A stretch of DNA of 64,000 bases from Polynucleobacter sp. MG-5-Ahmo-C2 (GCF_018687735.1 NZ_CP061304.1:1240001-1304000), one strand, 5' to 3'. Positions 18,527 through 28,593 are shown, numbered from the stretch's first letter. Numbers and translations are program-made. Notes: generated by a model from the sequence alone, not told the origin.

Positions 18527-19510
18527 TTAGTCCAACTTAGCGCCAGAGGCCTTAGCTACCGCAGCCCAACGCTTGATATCAGTATTAACAAACTTTCCAA
18601 AAGCATCGCCCGAAAGGCTCGGAGTATCAGAGCCGTTGTTGGTCCAAATCGTTTTCAAGTCTGGTGTATTGATGGCCTTTTGCACTTCAACAATCATCTT
18701 ATCGATAATCGGTTGAGGAGTGCCTTTAGGAGCAAACAAGCCATACCAAGTGGAAACTTCATAACCTACTAAGCCTGCTTCAGCTGCAGTTGGCACATTC
18801 GGAAATCCAGGGGCACGCTTTTGCGAAGCAACTGCCAAAGCAACGATAGAGCCGTTCTTAATCTGAGCAGCTGAAGAACCCAAACCGTCAAATTCAACAT
18901 CAACCTGACCAGCAATCAGATCTTGCATTGCTGGGCCAGCCCCACGATATGGAATATGGGTAACAAATGTCTTAGTCAGCATCTTGAACTGCTCACCAGC
19001 CAAGTGATGTGAAGAGCCATTGCCAGCACTAGCGTAGTTAAATTTGCCAGGATTCTTTTTCAGCAAAGCAATGAACTCTTTTAAGTCTTTGACTTGAACG
19101 TTCTTGGGATTAATCACAATAACTTGAGGTGGATTAGCCACCATTGCTACTGGAATAAAGCTCTTCTCAATGTCGTAATCCAAATTAGGGTACATCGCTG
19201 GTGCAATAGCGTGGTGCGCGGCGCCCATAAAGAAGGTGTAGCCATCTGGCGCTGCTTTAGCGGCAATAGAGGCCCCTAGCGTTCCACCAGCACCGCCGCG
19301 GTTATCAATGATGATCTGCTTACCCAATTGTTTCGTTAGTTGTGCGGCCAAAGGTCTCGCAAAGGCATCAGTACCGCCGCCGGCTGGGAATGGCACGATA
19401 AAAGTAATTGGCTTATTAGGCCACTCTTGCGCCATCACCACCAAAGGTGCAGCACAAACTAAAAATAGAGCCCGCTTTACAAGGCCCGCAAATCTCAATT
19501 GCTTCAACAT
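18527..19510 (-). CDS. Bug-type periplasmic substrate-binding protein
   Basis: TTT-family (tripartite tricarboxylate transporter) binding protein of 327 residues. It has an N-terminal signal peptide (about 27 residues, cut after VVMAQ), then the hallmark WPNKPITFIVPFPAGGGTD and RGGAGGTLGA that bind the carboxylate. The ribosome site GGAGGAG is strong. No TctA/TctB membrane partners are nearby, as is common for this expanded family in Burkholderiales. Given its place between matB and malonyl-CoA decarboxylase it probably binds malonate, for uptake through a shared permease or for sensing. Confidence 0.9.
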   Translation of the reverse strand: MLKQLRFAGLVKRALFLVCAAPLVVMAQEWPNKPITFIVPFPAGGGTDAFARPLAAQLTKQLGKQIIIDNRGGAGGTLGASIAAKAAPDGYTFFMGAAHHAIAPAMYPNLDYDIEKSFIPVAMVANPPQVIVINPKNVQVKDLKEFIALLKKNPGKFNYASAGNGSSHHLAGEQFKMLTKTFVTHIPYRGAGPAMQDLIAGQVDVEFDGLGSSAAQIKNGSIVALAVASQKRAPGFPNVPTAAEAGLVGYEVSTWYGLFAPKGTPQPIIDKMIVEVQKAINTPDLKTIWTNNGSDTPSLSGDAFGKFVNTDIKRWAAVAKASGAKLD

Positions 19511-19673
19511 TTTTTGTCTCCTCCACTTGCCATTTTAATTAGCTATATGTGCAACATTTAGGCATCTCTAACATTTTCTGAATTGCTGCCTGATGCCACC
19601 TAGCTTACTCCATCAACCCCAAGACGAATACTCTTTGAATTCTGCCTTAGGGCGTCTCCTCCTAAACTCCTGA

Positions 19674-20978
19674 TCAGGGCGCCATTAAACGACCTACTGC
19701 CCTTGAATAATCGATCTCCCCCCGAGTAAAACGCTCATGGTTTTCTTCAACGGCTGAGAGATCGTATAAATAGTTAACCATTAGTGCCGCTGATTGGCGC
19801 AAACCCTTCTTAGAAAGATCGCCCGCCCAATTGATTTGATGCAACTTTGCACCATTCCCCAAATGGAACTTAGCAACAGGATTGCCGTTGCGACCAGCAG
19901 ACCCAAGACCTAAATAAATACTTGCGAGACACAACAGTGCAGCTTTTTCTTTTTCAGTCGCATTATCTGGGTGCCATCCAGAGCTTAAGCGCTCAGTCCA
20001 AGGACGTTTCGCTAAACCAATAGCCTCTAGCGCTTGCTCGCGCGCAGTCCGAATTGCAGGCTTGAGCTGAACACTGGATTTCTCACCGCCGATATCGGCA
20101 CCAGCAGCAACCCAATCAATAAACCCAGGAATAGGCGATAAGGTTACGAAGGTCTTCAAGCCAGGAAACTCTTCGTGTAATTGTTCAGCAACACGCTTGA
20201 TCAAGAAGTTACCCATGGATACGCCGCGCAACCCAGGCTCACAGTTACTAATGGAATAAAAGGCTGCCACTTTGTAATTGGAAGTTTGATGAACTGTCTC
20301 TGCTTTTTTATCCACCAGCGGTGTAATCACTGCAGGGATTTCTGGCAGGAGAGCAACCTCCACGAAAATCAATGGCTCATTAGGCAATTGCGGATGAAAG
20401 AAGGCAAAGCATCTGCGATCAGGCTGCAGGCGGCGGCGCAGGTCATCCCAACCATCAATAGCATGCACCGCCTCATGCTGAATGAGCTTCTCTAAAACCT
20501 CTGCAGGTGATTTCCAATCAACTCGATGCATCTTCAAAAAACCAGGATTGAACCAAGAAGAAAGCAGATGGCGCAAATCAAAGTCTACGGCCGTTAACTC
20601 AGGCTGCTTATCAAGTAATTGCAAAAGATCGCGCCGCATTGCCACTAATGCGGCAGTGCCATTTGTCGCACGATTTAAACGGCGGAATAATTCTTGTCTT
20701 GGTGGCTCGGTAACACGTTGCAACTTAATATAGTTGCGTGCATTGCCCTCAGCAGCAAAATTTTGGGCCGCAGCCATGACTGCTGCAGGATCTGGATTTA
20801 GTTTTTGAAATAAGAAAGTAAAAAACTTCGCATGCTGATCTTTGGAGAGCTTGCGATAGTTATGAATCACTTCATCCGCCATGCTGACCGCATTAGACTC
20901 GCCGCGCTCGGAAATGAGGCGATTAACTGCGCCAGTGAGACGGGAGAAATAACGGGCTTTTGCTAACTTTTCAAGCAT
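19674..20978 (-). CDS. Malonyl-CoA decarboxylase
   Basis: Converts malonyl-CoA to acetyl-CoA and CO2. The 434-residue protein has the all-helical N-terminal oligomerisation domain and a GNAT-like catalytic domain with HEAVHAIDGWDDLRRRL, CFAFFHPQLPNEPLIFVEVAL (near residues 190-215) and the TLSPIPGF segment, which are family signatures including the catalytic His and Ser region. No peroxisomal-type signal, as expected. It is the first gene of the malonate set after the LysR gene, with a 163-base gap to the binding protein. Confidence 0.93.
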   Translation of the reverse strand: MLEKLAKARYFSRLTGAVNRLISERGESNAVSMADEVIHNYRKLSKDQHAKFFTFLFQKLNPDPAAVMAAAQNFAAEGNARNYIKLQRVTEPPRQELFRRLNRATNGTAALVAMRRDLLQLLDKQPELTAVDFDLRHLLSSWFNPGFLKMHRVDWKSPAEVLEKLIQHEAVHAIDGWDDLRRRLQPDRRCFAFFHPQLPNEPLIFVEVALLPEIPAVITPLVDKKAETVHQTSNYKVAAFYSISNCEPGLRGVSMGNFLIKRVAEQLHEEFPGLKTFVTLSPIPGFIDWVAAGADIGGEKSSVQLKPAIRTAREQALEAIGLAKRPWTERLSSGWHPDNATEKEKAALLCLASIYLGLGSAGRNGNPVAKFHLGNGAKLHQINWAGDLSKKGLRQSAALMVNYLYDLSAVEENHERFTRGEIDYSRAVGRLMAP

Positions 20979-21049
20979 GAGGGTCTCTTAGGAAATGCAA
21001 TCGACAAAAGGCTACTGATGAAATTTAGTACCGCTGCCTTTTCGAATCA

Positions 21050-21086
21050 ATTAACCTTAATGATAAAACATTAACTTAAAGTTAAT
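21050..21086. promoter_or_regulatory. Candidate LysR-type operator before malonyl-CoA decarboxylase
   Basis: ATTAACTT-A-AAGTTAAT (21070-21086) is a 17-bp perfect palindrome that contains the T-N11-A pattern of LysR boxes. The half-site ATTAAC recurs at 21050-21055, exactly 20 bases away, as expected for a second contact by a LysR tetramer. The block sits between the LysR stop and the decarboxylase start, about 70-110 bases before the latter. Confidence 0.5.
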
Positions 21087-21102
21087 CTTTGATATTAAGG
21101 GG

Positions 21103-22011
21103 CTATTCTTTATTGCGATGCAACATGCGGGCTTCAGCCGCTAAAGCCAAAATATTGGGGTTAGATTCATTAGCTTGGAGGTAGAGAAGGCCAATACGCT
21201 GAATCACCCGATATTTGGGCAGCAAAGGGGTAAATTCAATTGAATTGCCCATTAATGCCTTTACCCTCCCCGGTAATAAAGATCTACCCAGGTCGCCAGA
21301 CACCATATTCATCAGGGAAAAGATGTCCCCCACCTTCATGGTCACATTAGGCTTAAACCCTGCCAACTGAAATGCGTCATAGAAGCCAGAGGTGGTTGCA
21401 AAGCCATCTTGAAGTGTCAAAAACTTCTCGTCTCGATACTGGGATAGGTCAACACTGGCTTCGGTTGGCTTACTTTTCTTTGATGAAGCTAAAAACAAAT
21501 CATCCTCAAACAAAGGGACAACTTGAACCCCATCCGGCAGATTGATTGAGGGGACTGCAATCACCACTGCATCGACGCTTCCCTCAGATAACTTTGTCAT
21601 GAGGTCTTCGTTTGAGCCAAGATACAAGTCAATATCCAAGTCAGGTCTTCGAATCTTGGTGCCCATAATTATTCTGGGAATGATGTTGGCAGTCAAAGAG
21701 TACATCGAACCTAAACGAATTTGACCAGTCTCAACACCTGACTTAGATCTTGTCTTCTTCAGAATACGATCCATGTCGCTGAGCAGATCCAAACTGGCTT
21801 CTGCCAGGTAAATTGCAGCAGGTAGCGTCTTTAATTGGCGGCCCTCTTTGATAAACAAAGGACAGCCAATACCGGTCTCTAGTGAGTGAAGTGCTTTGTG
21901 AATACTCACTGAGCTCAAGTGCAACTCTTCGGCAGTTTTTACAAGACTGCCTGTCCTGACAAATGAACAGAGAATTTCCAGCTTACGAAGGGTAACTTCT
22001 TCGTTCAGCAT
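21103..22011 (-). CDS. LysR family transcriptional regulator
   Basis: A 302-residue LTTR. The N-terminal winged helix reads LEILCSFVRTGSLVKTAEELHLSSVSIHKALHSLE, followed by the linker helix and a two-lobed effector domain (residues 90-300). It is four bases behind lgt on the same strand and just ahead of the malonate genes, so it may be carried on the pepA-holC-lgt transcript and act on the operator beside it. Malonate or malonyl-CoA as inducer is inferred from neighbourhood. Part of the recognition helix (SSVSIHKAL) departs from the usual SQPALSRAI pattern. Confidence 0.88.
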   Translation of the reverse strand: MLNEEVTLRKLEILCSFVRTGSLVKTAEELHLSSVSIHKALHSLETGIGCPLFIKEGRQLKTLPAAIYLAEASLDLLSDMDRILKKTRSKSGVETGQIRLGSMYSLTANIIPRIIMGTKIRRPDLDIDLYLGSNEDLMTKLSEGSVDAVVIAVPSINLPDGVQVVPLFEDDLFLASSKKSKPTEASVDLSQYRDEKFLTLQDGFATTSGFYDAFQLAGFKPNVTMKVGDIFSLMNMVSGDLGRSLLPGRVKALMGNSIEFTPLLPKYRVIQRIGLLYLQANESNPNILALAAEARMLHRNKE

Positions 22012-22014
22012 TTT

Positions 22015-22806
22015 TTATTCAGAAGAATTTGATTTGAATGAACTCATCAAATAAATACCAAACAAGATCATAGGAACACATAACCACTGCCCCATTGACA
22101 AGCCTAAACCCAGGAGGCCAAGGAAGGCATCTGGTTCACGCGCATATTCAGCCAAGAATCGGCAGACGCCATAACCCAATAAGAACAATCCTGAGACCTG
22201 GCCTATATGGCGTTGCTTGCTGGAGTAAATCCACAAGACCACTCCAAGCAAAACGCCCTCGCCTAACAATTGGTAGATTTGCGATGGGTGACGGGGAATG
22301 CTATCAACCATTGGAAAGACCATAGCCCAAGGCAAATCAGTGGGTCGACCCCACAACTCACCATTAATAAAGTTACCTAGTCGCCCAAAGGCTAAGCCAA
22401 ATGGCACTAGGGGTGCCACCAAATCACTCACAACAAAAAAAGTGGTCTTGCGCTTTTTGGCAAACCAGTACAAGGCAGTGAGCACACCCAATAAGCCACC
22501 ATGAAAGGACATGCCACCTTCCCAAATCTTCAAAATGTCTAAGGGGTGCATAAGATAATGCCCAGGCATATAAAACAATACATAGCCTAGGCGACCACCA
22601 AGAACAACACCTAAGACGCCTGCAAATAGAAGATCCTCAAGATCTTTATAGCTCCAACCAAGTGCCTGATAACGTGGCGCACGAATGCGTAAGCGGCCCA
22701 ACAATAAGAACTGTGCAAAGGCCATGAGATACATCAACCCATACCAATGAATTGCAAATGACCCGATGCGAATTGCGGCAGGGTCAAACTGTGGATGAAT
22801 CAACAT
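22015..22806 (-). CDS. lgt: Prolipoprotein diacylglyceryl transferase
   Basis: Inner-membrane enzyme that moves diacylglycerol from phosphatidylglycerol to the lipobox cysteine of prolipoproteins, the first step of lipoprotein maturation. Recognised by [10 protein letters not shown], the [10 protein letters not shown] loop and the Lgt signature [17 protein letters not shown] near residues 138-155, with about seven membrane helices. Length 263 is normal. Six bases separate it from holC upstream, and it reads into the LysR gene. Confidence 0.96.
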   Translation of the reverse strand: MLIHPQFDPAAIRIGSFAIHWYGLMYLMAFAQFLLLGRLRIRAPRYQALGWSYKDLEDLLFAGVLGVVLGGRLGYVLFYMPGHYLMHPLDILKIWEGGMSFHGGLLGVLTALYWFAKKRKTTFFVVSDLVAPLVPFGLAFGRLGNFINGELWGRPTDLPWAMVFPMVDSIPRHPSQIYQLLGEGVLLGVVLWIYSSKQRHIGQVSGLFLLGYGVCRFLAEYAREPDAFLGLLGLGLSMGQWLCVPMILFGIYLMSSFKSNSSE

Positions 22807-22812
22807 GAATAA

Positions 22813-23277
22813 TTAACTCTTGGATTGGTCAAAGTTGTGCAAGTCATGACCGAGATCTCGGTAAGCTTTGTAACGCTCGCGCCCAGCCAAACGCTCAACC
22901 TCATCCACCGCAACAACTTCAACTATTCTAGGAAAGCGCGCGACTAAGGCGGCTACATCTTGTGGCATCCGCATTCCCAAGTGAATCATGACATCTGCAT
23001 GTGGCACGCTCGATAAGGCCGGGGAAGAAAAATCATCGGTTAAAACAATCGGAGTTTCAGCTGCAGCTTCATCATCAAGAAAACAATGAGGCAAAAAATC
23101 ACTGCTACTGAAAGTCCAAAGCAACTCGTCTAGTTTTTGCAGATCGGCTTTCTCACCAACCATCACAATATTGCGAACCGCCTGGCCTGCAGGGGTGGCA
23201 CTCCAAATTTTACGCGTCAGACGGCAGGCATATTCCAACTTGTCCGCCACATTGCTATGAAAGTCGATCCGTGCCAT
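22813..23277 (-). CDS. holC: DNA polymerase III subunit chi
   Basis: HolC joins the clamp loader (through psi) to single-strand binding protein. The 154-residue protein begins ARIDFHSNVADKLEYACRLTRKIW and continues with a P-loop-like Rossmann fold without catalytic motifs (DLQKLDELLWTFSSSDFLPH, then IVLTDD). The position after pepA is conserved across proteobacteria. Same strand, 14 bases after pepA and 6 before lgt. Confidence 0.92.
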   Translation of the reverse strand: MARIDFHSNVADKLEYACRLTRKIWSATPAGQAVRNIVMVGEKADLQKLDELLWTFSSSDFLPHCFLDDEAAAETPIVLTDDFSSPALSSVPHADVMIHLGMRMPQDVAALVARFPRIVEVVAVDEVERLAGRERYKAYRDLGHDLHNFDQSKS

Positions 23278-23291
23278 AGAGCGATGAACGC

Positions 23292-24887
23292 TTACTTCTG
23301 CTCAAGCAAGAAGTTCACAAGCAAAGGCACCGGACGACCGGTAGAGCCTTTTGCAGCCCCACTCTTCCATGCAGTACCAGCAATATCTAAATGGGCCCAC
23401 TTATATTTCTCGGTAAAGCGCGATAAGAAGCATGCTGCTGTAACGCTACCTGCAGGACGACCCCCAATATTGGCGACATCAGCAAAGTTTGACTTGAGTT
23501 GCTCATGGTAAGCAGCATCCAAAGGTAAGCGCCAAACAGTATCCAATGAAGCCTTGCCTGCCTTGGTCAAGGCCTTAACCAGATCTTCATCCTCTGAAAA
23601 TAATCCACTGTGCACATGACCCAAAGCAATCACGCATGCTCCCGTTAAGGTAGCGATATCAATTACTGCTTTAGGCTTAAAGCGTTCAACATAGGTTAGC
23701 GCGTCACACAGAATTAAACGGCCTTCAGCGTCAGTGTTCAAAACCTCAATCGTTTGACCCGACATACTCTTCACAATATCACCTGGGCGAGTTGCTTTTC
23801 CTGAAGGCATATTCTCGCATGTTGGGATCACGCCAATCACATTCTGATTGAGCTTCATTAAACCAGCTGCATACAAAGTGCCAATGACCGAAGCAGCGCC
23901 ACACATGTCGTATTTCATCTCATCCATGGCTTCACCAGGTTTTAATGAAATACCTCCCGTATCAAATGTAATGCCTTTACCCACTAAGACGATCGGTGCA
24001 TCCCCAGCTTTGCCGCCTTGATGACGGATCACAATAAATTGAGGCGGGGTTTCAGAACCCTGCGCTACTGATAAGAAAGAACCCATACCTAAAGCCTCTA
24101 TTTGCTTGCGACCAAGGACCTCTACCTTTAAGCCGACTTTCTTACTAAGGCCTTGAGCTGTCTTTGCTAAGTAAGTTGGTGTACAAATATTCGGAGGCAG
24201 GTTACCCAAATCCTTTGCAAGATGCATGCCTTCCGCCATGGCAACGCCTTGCTCTACGGCAACTTTCAGTTCTTTAGCGCAAGTATTGTTACCAGCAAAA
24301 ACTAAATGCTTGAAAGTATCAGCCTTATCTTTGGCTTTGAATTTCATGGTGGGCTGGCGCACACCAAAACGATAGGCTTGATCGCCCGCATACTGAATTG
24401 TTAAGCGCACTTCCTCGGCAATCAATTCCGTTTTTTGTGTAAAGCTTGGTACAAACCAAAGTGCGTTTTCAATAGGGCCGCCGCTCAGCGCTTTCAATCC
24501 CGCACGCACCACTTTAGAAAAGCTTGTCAAATTATGCTCACTCGCATCACCCAAACCCAGTAATAGAACACGTTTCGCCTTGACACCACTGGCAGCCCAA
24601 GATTTATCAGCGCGCAAAATACACACAGATGATTGTTTATCGTCAAGATCACCCAGTAAATTGGCATGGCTGACTGAACCGCCGAGCAATTGGTCAAGCT
24701 CAGCCAAAAATCCAGCTTTACGCTTTACTGCTTTGGGGCCGCCAAAACTGTCAATGTCAGCTTTGGAATAGGCCAAAACTAAACAGTCAGAACCATGAGC
24801 CAGCAGGCTTTTTAGACTGGAATTCAGAGCTTTTACGCTGTTGAGGTCAGCTTGAGGGAAAATCTTGGTGCTAAATTGAATGGTCAT
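23292..24887 (-). CDS. pepA: Leucyl aminopeptidase
   Basis: Family M17 zinc/manganese aminopeptidase, a cytoplasmic hexamer that removes N-terminal residues; in E. coli PepA also binds DNA. The 531-residue protein has the N-terminal macro-like domain and the catalytic domain with [28 protein letters not shown] and the signature [10 protein letters not shown] holding metal ligands. It is first gene of the pepA-holC-lgt set and diverges from lptF across 162 bases. Confidence 0.96.
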   Translation of the reverse strand: MTIQFSTKIFPQADLNSVKALNSSLKSLLAHGSDCLVLAYSKADIDSFGGPKAVKRKAGFLAELDQLLGGSVSHANLLGDLDDKQSSVCILRADKSWAASGVKAKRVLLLGLGDASEHNLTSFSKVVRAGLKALSGGPIENALWFVPSFTQKTELIAEEVRLTIQYAGDQAYRFGVRQPTMKFKAKDKADTFKHLVFAGNNTCAKELKVAVEQGVAMAEGMHLAKDLGNLPPNICTPTYLAKTAQGLSKKVGLKVEVLGRKQIEALGMGSFLSVAQGSETPPQFIVIRHQGGKAGDAPIVLVGKGITFDTGGISLKPGEAMDEMKYDMCGAASVIGTLYAAGLMKLNQNVIGVIPTCENMPSGKATRPGDIVKSMSGQTIEVLNTDAEGRLILCDALTYVERFKPKAVIDIATLTGACVIALGHVHSGLFSEDEDLVKALTKAGKASLDTVWRLPLDAAYHEQLKSNFADVANIGGRPAGSVTAACFLSRFTEKYKWAHLDIAGTAWKSGAAKGSTGRPVPLLVNFLLEQK

Positions 24888-25049
24888 AATCTATTACGGT
24901 ATGTTTAAGTCGATTCAAGTGGTTAGGAAATTACTAAAAGGAGTCTTTTATCCATTATCCTCCGACATGCGATGAACTTCTTTTATCTGCACCAATATAT
25001 GCCATTTAAACCCTAACAATAAGCCCAGAATCCAGATAAACCGCTTCAC

Positions 25050-26165
25050 ATGATTTTTAACCAAGCCCTCCGCCGCGAACTCAGTTTTACAACTGGTGGC
25101 GTCTTTTTGGTCTTGGTCACCATCATGGTAACCACCTTGGTGATCCGAATTTTGGGTTATGCCGCAAATGGTGCCGTTAACCCCGAGGATGCCCTGGTTT
25201 TAATTGCATTAGCTACTCTCGGCTACCTAGCAGTCTTACTAACAGTTTCTTTGTTTGTAGCAACCCTCATTGTCCTGGTTCGCTGGTACAAAGACTCAGA
25301 AATGATTGTGTGGTTCACGAGCGGCCTAAGTGTCACGAATTTAATACGCCCCATACTGCAATTTGCGACACCACTCATTATTGTTATTGCATTACTCGCA
25401 CTTTTTGTATGGCCCTGGGCCAATCGCGAATCCACCCTAATTAGTCAACGCTTTCAACAACGTGATGACGTTTCCATGGTGAGTGCCGGACAATTTAAAG
25501 AATCAGCAAAAGCAGAGCGTGTGTTTTTTATTGAAGAGCTCGATATTGATAAAAGCGAAGTAAAGAATATTTTCGTGGCTGACTCCAAGAATGGCAGGCT
25601 CAGTGTTGCCGTCTCCTCAACAGGGTTTATACAAAACTCCGCAGGTGGAGAAAAATCGATCATCCTTAATCATGGGCGGCGCTACGAAGGTCAACCAACT
25701 CACCCGGACTTTAGGATTTTAGAGTTCGATGAATACACAACCAAAGTCCACAGCAAAGATACTCTAGCGCCACCCCCGCGAGATCGGGAAAAAACAATCT
25801 CTGAATTGCTAAATGAATCCACCCCAGACACCATCAACCCCAATCGAGCCGAATTGCTTTGGCGCATTGGCCTGCCACTCATGGCCCTTGGATTAGTGCT
25901 CATTGCCATTCCCCTGGCTTACGTAAACCCACGACTCGGTAACTACACCGCCATGTTTTATGCGGTATTGATTTATTTGATTTATAGCAACTTACTAAAC
26001 CTCACACAAAACTTTGTCGCAAAAGGAAAAGTAAGCATGCTAGTTGGCATATGGCCAATTCACTTGCTAGCACTTCTCATTGCCATTTTTCTGATACGCA
26101 ATCGAATTAATCCATCTCTAAAATGGTGGCGTCGTCAATTACCTGCCAGACTGGCAAGCAAATGA
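25050..26165 (+). CDS. lptF: LPS export permease LptF
   Basis: Inner-membrane subunit of the LptB2FG transporter that pulls lipopolysaccharide out of the membrane and loads LptC. Three N-terminal helices, a periplasmic beta-jellyroll (about residues 135-265) and three C-terminal helices are visible; family segments are FNQALRRELSFTTGGVF and LWRIGLPLMALGLVLIAIPLAYVNPRLG. Length 371 is typical. The stop overlaps the lptG start (ATGA). Placement opposite pepA is conserved in proteobacteria. Confidence 0.94.
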   Translation: MIFNQALRRELSFTTGGVFLVLVTIMVTTLVIRILGYAANGAVNPEDALVLIALATLGYLAVLLTVSLFVATLIVLVRWYKDSEMIVWFTSGLSVTNLIRPILQFATPLIIVIALLALFVWPWANRESTLISQRFQQRDDVSMVSAGQFKESAKAERVFFIEELDIDKSEVKNIFVADSKNGRLSVAVSSTGFIQNSAGGEKSIILNHGRRYEGQPTHPDFRILEFDEYTTKVHSKDTLAPPPRDREKTISELLNESTPDTINPNRAELLWRIGLPLMALGLVLIAIPLAYVNPRLGNYTAMFYAVLIYLIYSNLLNLTQNFVAKGKVSMLVGIWPIHLLALLIAIFLIRNRINPSLKWWRRQLPARLASK

Positions 26166-27316
26166 AGATGCTCTTTCCTTTTATTTATGAGCGTTATTTA
26201 GCCAAGCAAATTTATGCAGCATTTGGTTTTATTTTGTTTGCGCTTGTAGCCTTATTTTTATTCTTCGACATATTGAGCGAGCTGGGCTCTGTCCAGGGCG
26301 GCTATACGCTGCCCCTTGCACTACTCCATGTACTGCTGAAGGCGCCTAATCGCATCTCAGAAATTATTCCGATTGCCGGACTGATCGGCAGTATTTATGT
26401 TTTTGCGATGCTCGCCAGCCAATCCGAATTTACAATCTTGCGCATTGCTGGTTTGGACGTAAAACGTGGGCTCATTACCCTCACTAAAATCTCCCTGCCA
26501 TTGGTAGCGCTCACACTGATCATGAGTGAATGGGTTGGCCCTTATACAGAAGCCAAATCAGATCAAATTCGCATGAAGGCCCTAGGTTCTGCCTACTCAT
26601 CACAATTTAGAACGGGCGTTTGGGTTAAAGATCGCCTGCGTGATGAAGATGGTAGCGGGCCAGTTCGGCCTGGTGTGCGTTACGTGAACGTAGGCAAAGT
26701 TGATAAAGACAATGAGATCACCAATATTCGGATGTATGAATTTAATGATTCATACCATCTGCTGTCGATTAGAAGTGCCGCCTCAGGTCAGTTCGATGAA
26801 ACTGGCATCTGGGTACTCAATGATGTTATAGAAACTCGCTTCAAGGAAACTAAGCAAAGTGATCCGTTGAACCCAGTCTTTTCATCACGCACCTTTACGC
26901 ACCCGATCCTCACTTTAGAATCTGAGGTCACGCCCCAAATTCTGAATGTGCTACTGATTAGCCCGGAAAAAATGTCTATCGTTAGCTTAGGTCGCTTTAT
27001 CTCCCATCTTCGCGATAACAAACAAGATGCGCAACGTCACTCTATCGCCTTCTGGAAAAAAGTAATTTATCCCTTTACGATTTTTGTGATGCTGGCTTTA
27101 GCGCTGCCTTTTGCTTATCTAAAAGTGCGTGCTGGAAGCGTAGGTATTAAAGTTTTTGGTGGAATCATGCTTGGCATGAGTTTTCAACTCTTCAACTCAC
27201 TATTTTCAAATGTTGGGCTATTGGGATCCTGGCCTGCTTTTATGACTGCCTTGACGCCACCCCTCCTGTATTTCCTCTTGGCCCTTATTGGATTACGCTG
27301 GGTTTCTAAAGCTTAA
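26162..27316 (+). CDS. lptG: LPS export permease LptG
   Basis: Partner of LptF in the lipopolysaccharide exporter. Three N-terminal helices starting FPFIYERYLAKQIYAAFGFILF, a periplasmic jellyroll, then three C-terminal helices with FWKKVIYPFTIFVMLALALPFAYLKVRAGSVG. The start at 26162 gives an ATGA overlap with lptF and 384 residues; a second ATG follows at 26168, and either could be used. An earlier in-frame ATG at 26123 would only add residues inside lptF. Confidence 0.94.
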   Translation: MKMLFPFIYERYLAKQIYAAFGFILFALVALFLFFDILSELGSVQGGYTLPLALLHVLLKAPNRISEIIPIAGLIGSIYVFAMLASQSEFTILRIAGLDVKRGLITLTKISLPLVALTLIMSEWVGPYTEAKSDQIRMKALGSAYSSQFRTGVWVKDRLRDEDGSGPVRPGVRYVNVGKVDKDNEITNIRMYEFNDSYHLLSIRSAASGQFDETGIWVLNDVIETRFKETKQSDPLNPVFSSRTFTHPILTLESEVTPQILNVLLISPEKMSIVSLGRFISHLRDNKQDAQRHSIAFWKKVIYPFTIFVMLALALPFAYLKVRAGSVGIKVFGGIMLGMSFQLFNSLFSNVGLLGSWPAFMTALTPPLLYFLLALIGLRWVSKA

Positions 27317-27340
27317 TACCCAAAATTCATTTAGAATTTA

Positions 27341-27374
27341 ATTCCTATATCTCTGTTGATATATAGCTAGGAAT
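27341..27374 (+). promoter_or_regulatory. Inverted repeat over the ribosome site of the cysB-like gene
   Basis: ATTCCTA (27341-27347) is complementary to TAGGAAT (27368-27374), and CTATAT (27345-27350) to ATATAG (27361-27366). The right arm contains the AGGA ribosome site five bases before the ATG, so either an RNA hairpin hides the start or the dyad is an autoregulatory LysR-type operator. Confidence 0.35.
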
Positions 27375-27378
27375 CCAT

Positions 27379-28320
27379 ATGAATCTTCATCAATTCCGCT
27401 TTGTGCGCGAAGCAGTTAGACAAAACTTCAATCTGACAACCGCCGCTAAGGCGCTCTTCACCTCGCAGCCCGGAGTATCCAAAGCCATTATTGAGCTGGA
27501 AGATGAATTGGGTGTAGAGATCTTTCGTCGCCACGGCAAACGAATTCGCTCACTTACCGAACCAGGAAAAAGAATTCTGAGCTCTATTGAGCGCATTTTG
27601 GATGAAGTAGAAACCTTAAGGCGTGTTGGCAAGGATTTTGCGAGTCAAGACCAGGGTAACTTTGTGATTGCTACAACGCATACACAAGCTCGCTACGCAC
27701 TCCCTAAAGTGCTTACTGAGTTCACTAAGCGCTTTCCAAAAGTACGCGTCAGCATTCAGCAAGGTAGCCCTGGACAAATTGCTGAGCTACTCATTCATGA
27801 TCGCGCCGATATCGCCATCGCCACCGAAGGTATTGCGAATACACCAGGGGTCCTTGCGCTTCCGGGATATCAATGGCAACACGTTGTCATGGTGCCCTTA
27901 AGCCACCCTCTACTAAACCAAGCTACGGCGACTCTAGAAGAAATTGTTAAATATCCAATCATCACTTATGACAAAGCATTTGCCGGTCGCAGCAAAATTG
28001 ACGCTGCCTTTTCCCAGCGCAACTTAAGTCCCGATATTATTTTGGAAGCAATTGATGCGGACGTTATTAAAACCTATGTTGAAACTGGCATGGGCATCGG
28101 TATCGTCGCAGGTCACGCCTATGATCCTGAGAGGGATCGCAATCTGAAAGTCATTCCGGCAGGCCATTTATTTGGTAACAACGTGACGCATCTTGGCGTC
28201 AAGCAAGGCGCTTATCTGCGCTCTTTTGTTTACACCTTCATTGAACTCTTCTCCCCAACCTTGACAAAGAAAATCGTCGAGCAAGCGATGAACAATGAAT
28301 CGGATTCGTACGAAATTTAA
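27379..28320 (+). CDS. cysB: CysB-type LysR regulator of sulfur assimilation
   Basis: A 313-residue LTTR with the CysB/Cbl N-terminus MNLHQFRFVREAVRQNFNLTTAAKALFTSQPGVSKAIIELE, and the CysB effector-domain features TTHTQARYALP, QGSPGQIAELL and DADVIKTYVETGMGIGIVAG. CysB activates sulfate and sulfonate assimilation genes and responds to N-acetylserine. It stands alone between lptG and tRNA-Leu. The cys structural genes are not in the window. Cbl or SsuR-like specificity cannot be excluded. Confidence 0.88.
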   Translation: MNLHQFRFVREAVRQNFNLTTAAKALFTSQPGVSKAIIELEDELGVEIFRRHGKRIRSLTEPGKRILSSIERILDEVETLRRVGKDFASQDQGNFVIATTHTQARYALPKVLTEFTKRFPKVRVSIQQGSPGQIAELLIHDRADIAIATEGIANTPGVLALPGYQWQHVVMVPLSHPLLNQATATLEEIVKYPIITYDKAFAGRSKIDAAFSQRNLSPDIILEAIDADVIKTYVETGMGIGIVAGHAYDPERDRNLKVIPAGHLFGNNVTHLGVKQGAYLRSFVYTFIELFSPTLTKKIVEQAMNNESDSYEI

Positions 28321-28355
28321 GAATTTGGGGCTCAAAGGCTAAATCGTCATTTGAG

Positions 28356-28440
28356 TGGTGCCTCGGGGCGGACTCGAACCGCCACGCCTTGCGGCACCGG
28401 ATTTTGAGTCCGGCACGTCTACCAATTCCATCACCGAGGC
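28356..28440 (-). tRNA. tRNA-Leu (anticodon CAA)
   Basis: An 85-base class II tRNA: acceptor GCCTCGG/CCGAGGC, D-arm TGGTAGAC, anticodon stem CCGGA/TCCGG with loop CTCAAAA (anticodon CAA, reads UUG), an extra arm GTGCCGCAAGGCGT, T-arm GGTTCGAGTCC, discriminator A and an encoded CCA (28356-28358). Confidence 0.97.
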
Positions 28441-28593
28441 AGGTGTTTGCAGTGGAAATTCTGCTTAACTTTGACACTTTGTTACTGCTAAGACATGAGA
28501 GTGTAACAAAAAATGGCTAGTAAGCCTCTACCTTTGGTCTAGAAGACCTTAAAATGAAGACTTCTAGCCAAATTAATAAAAGGAATTACCTGT

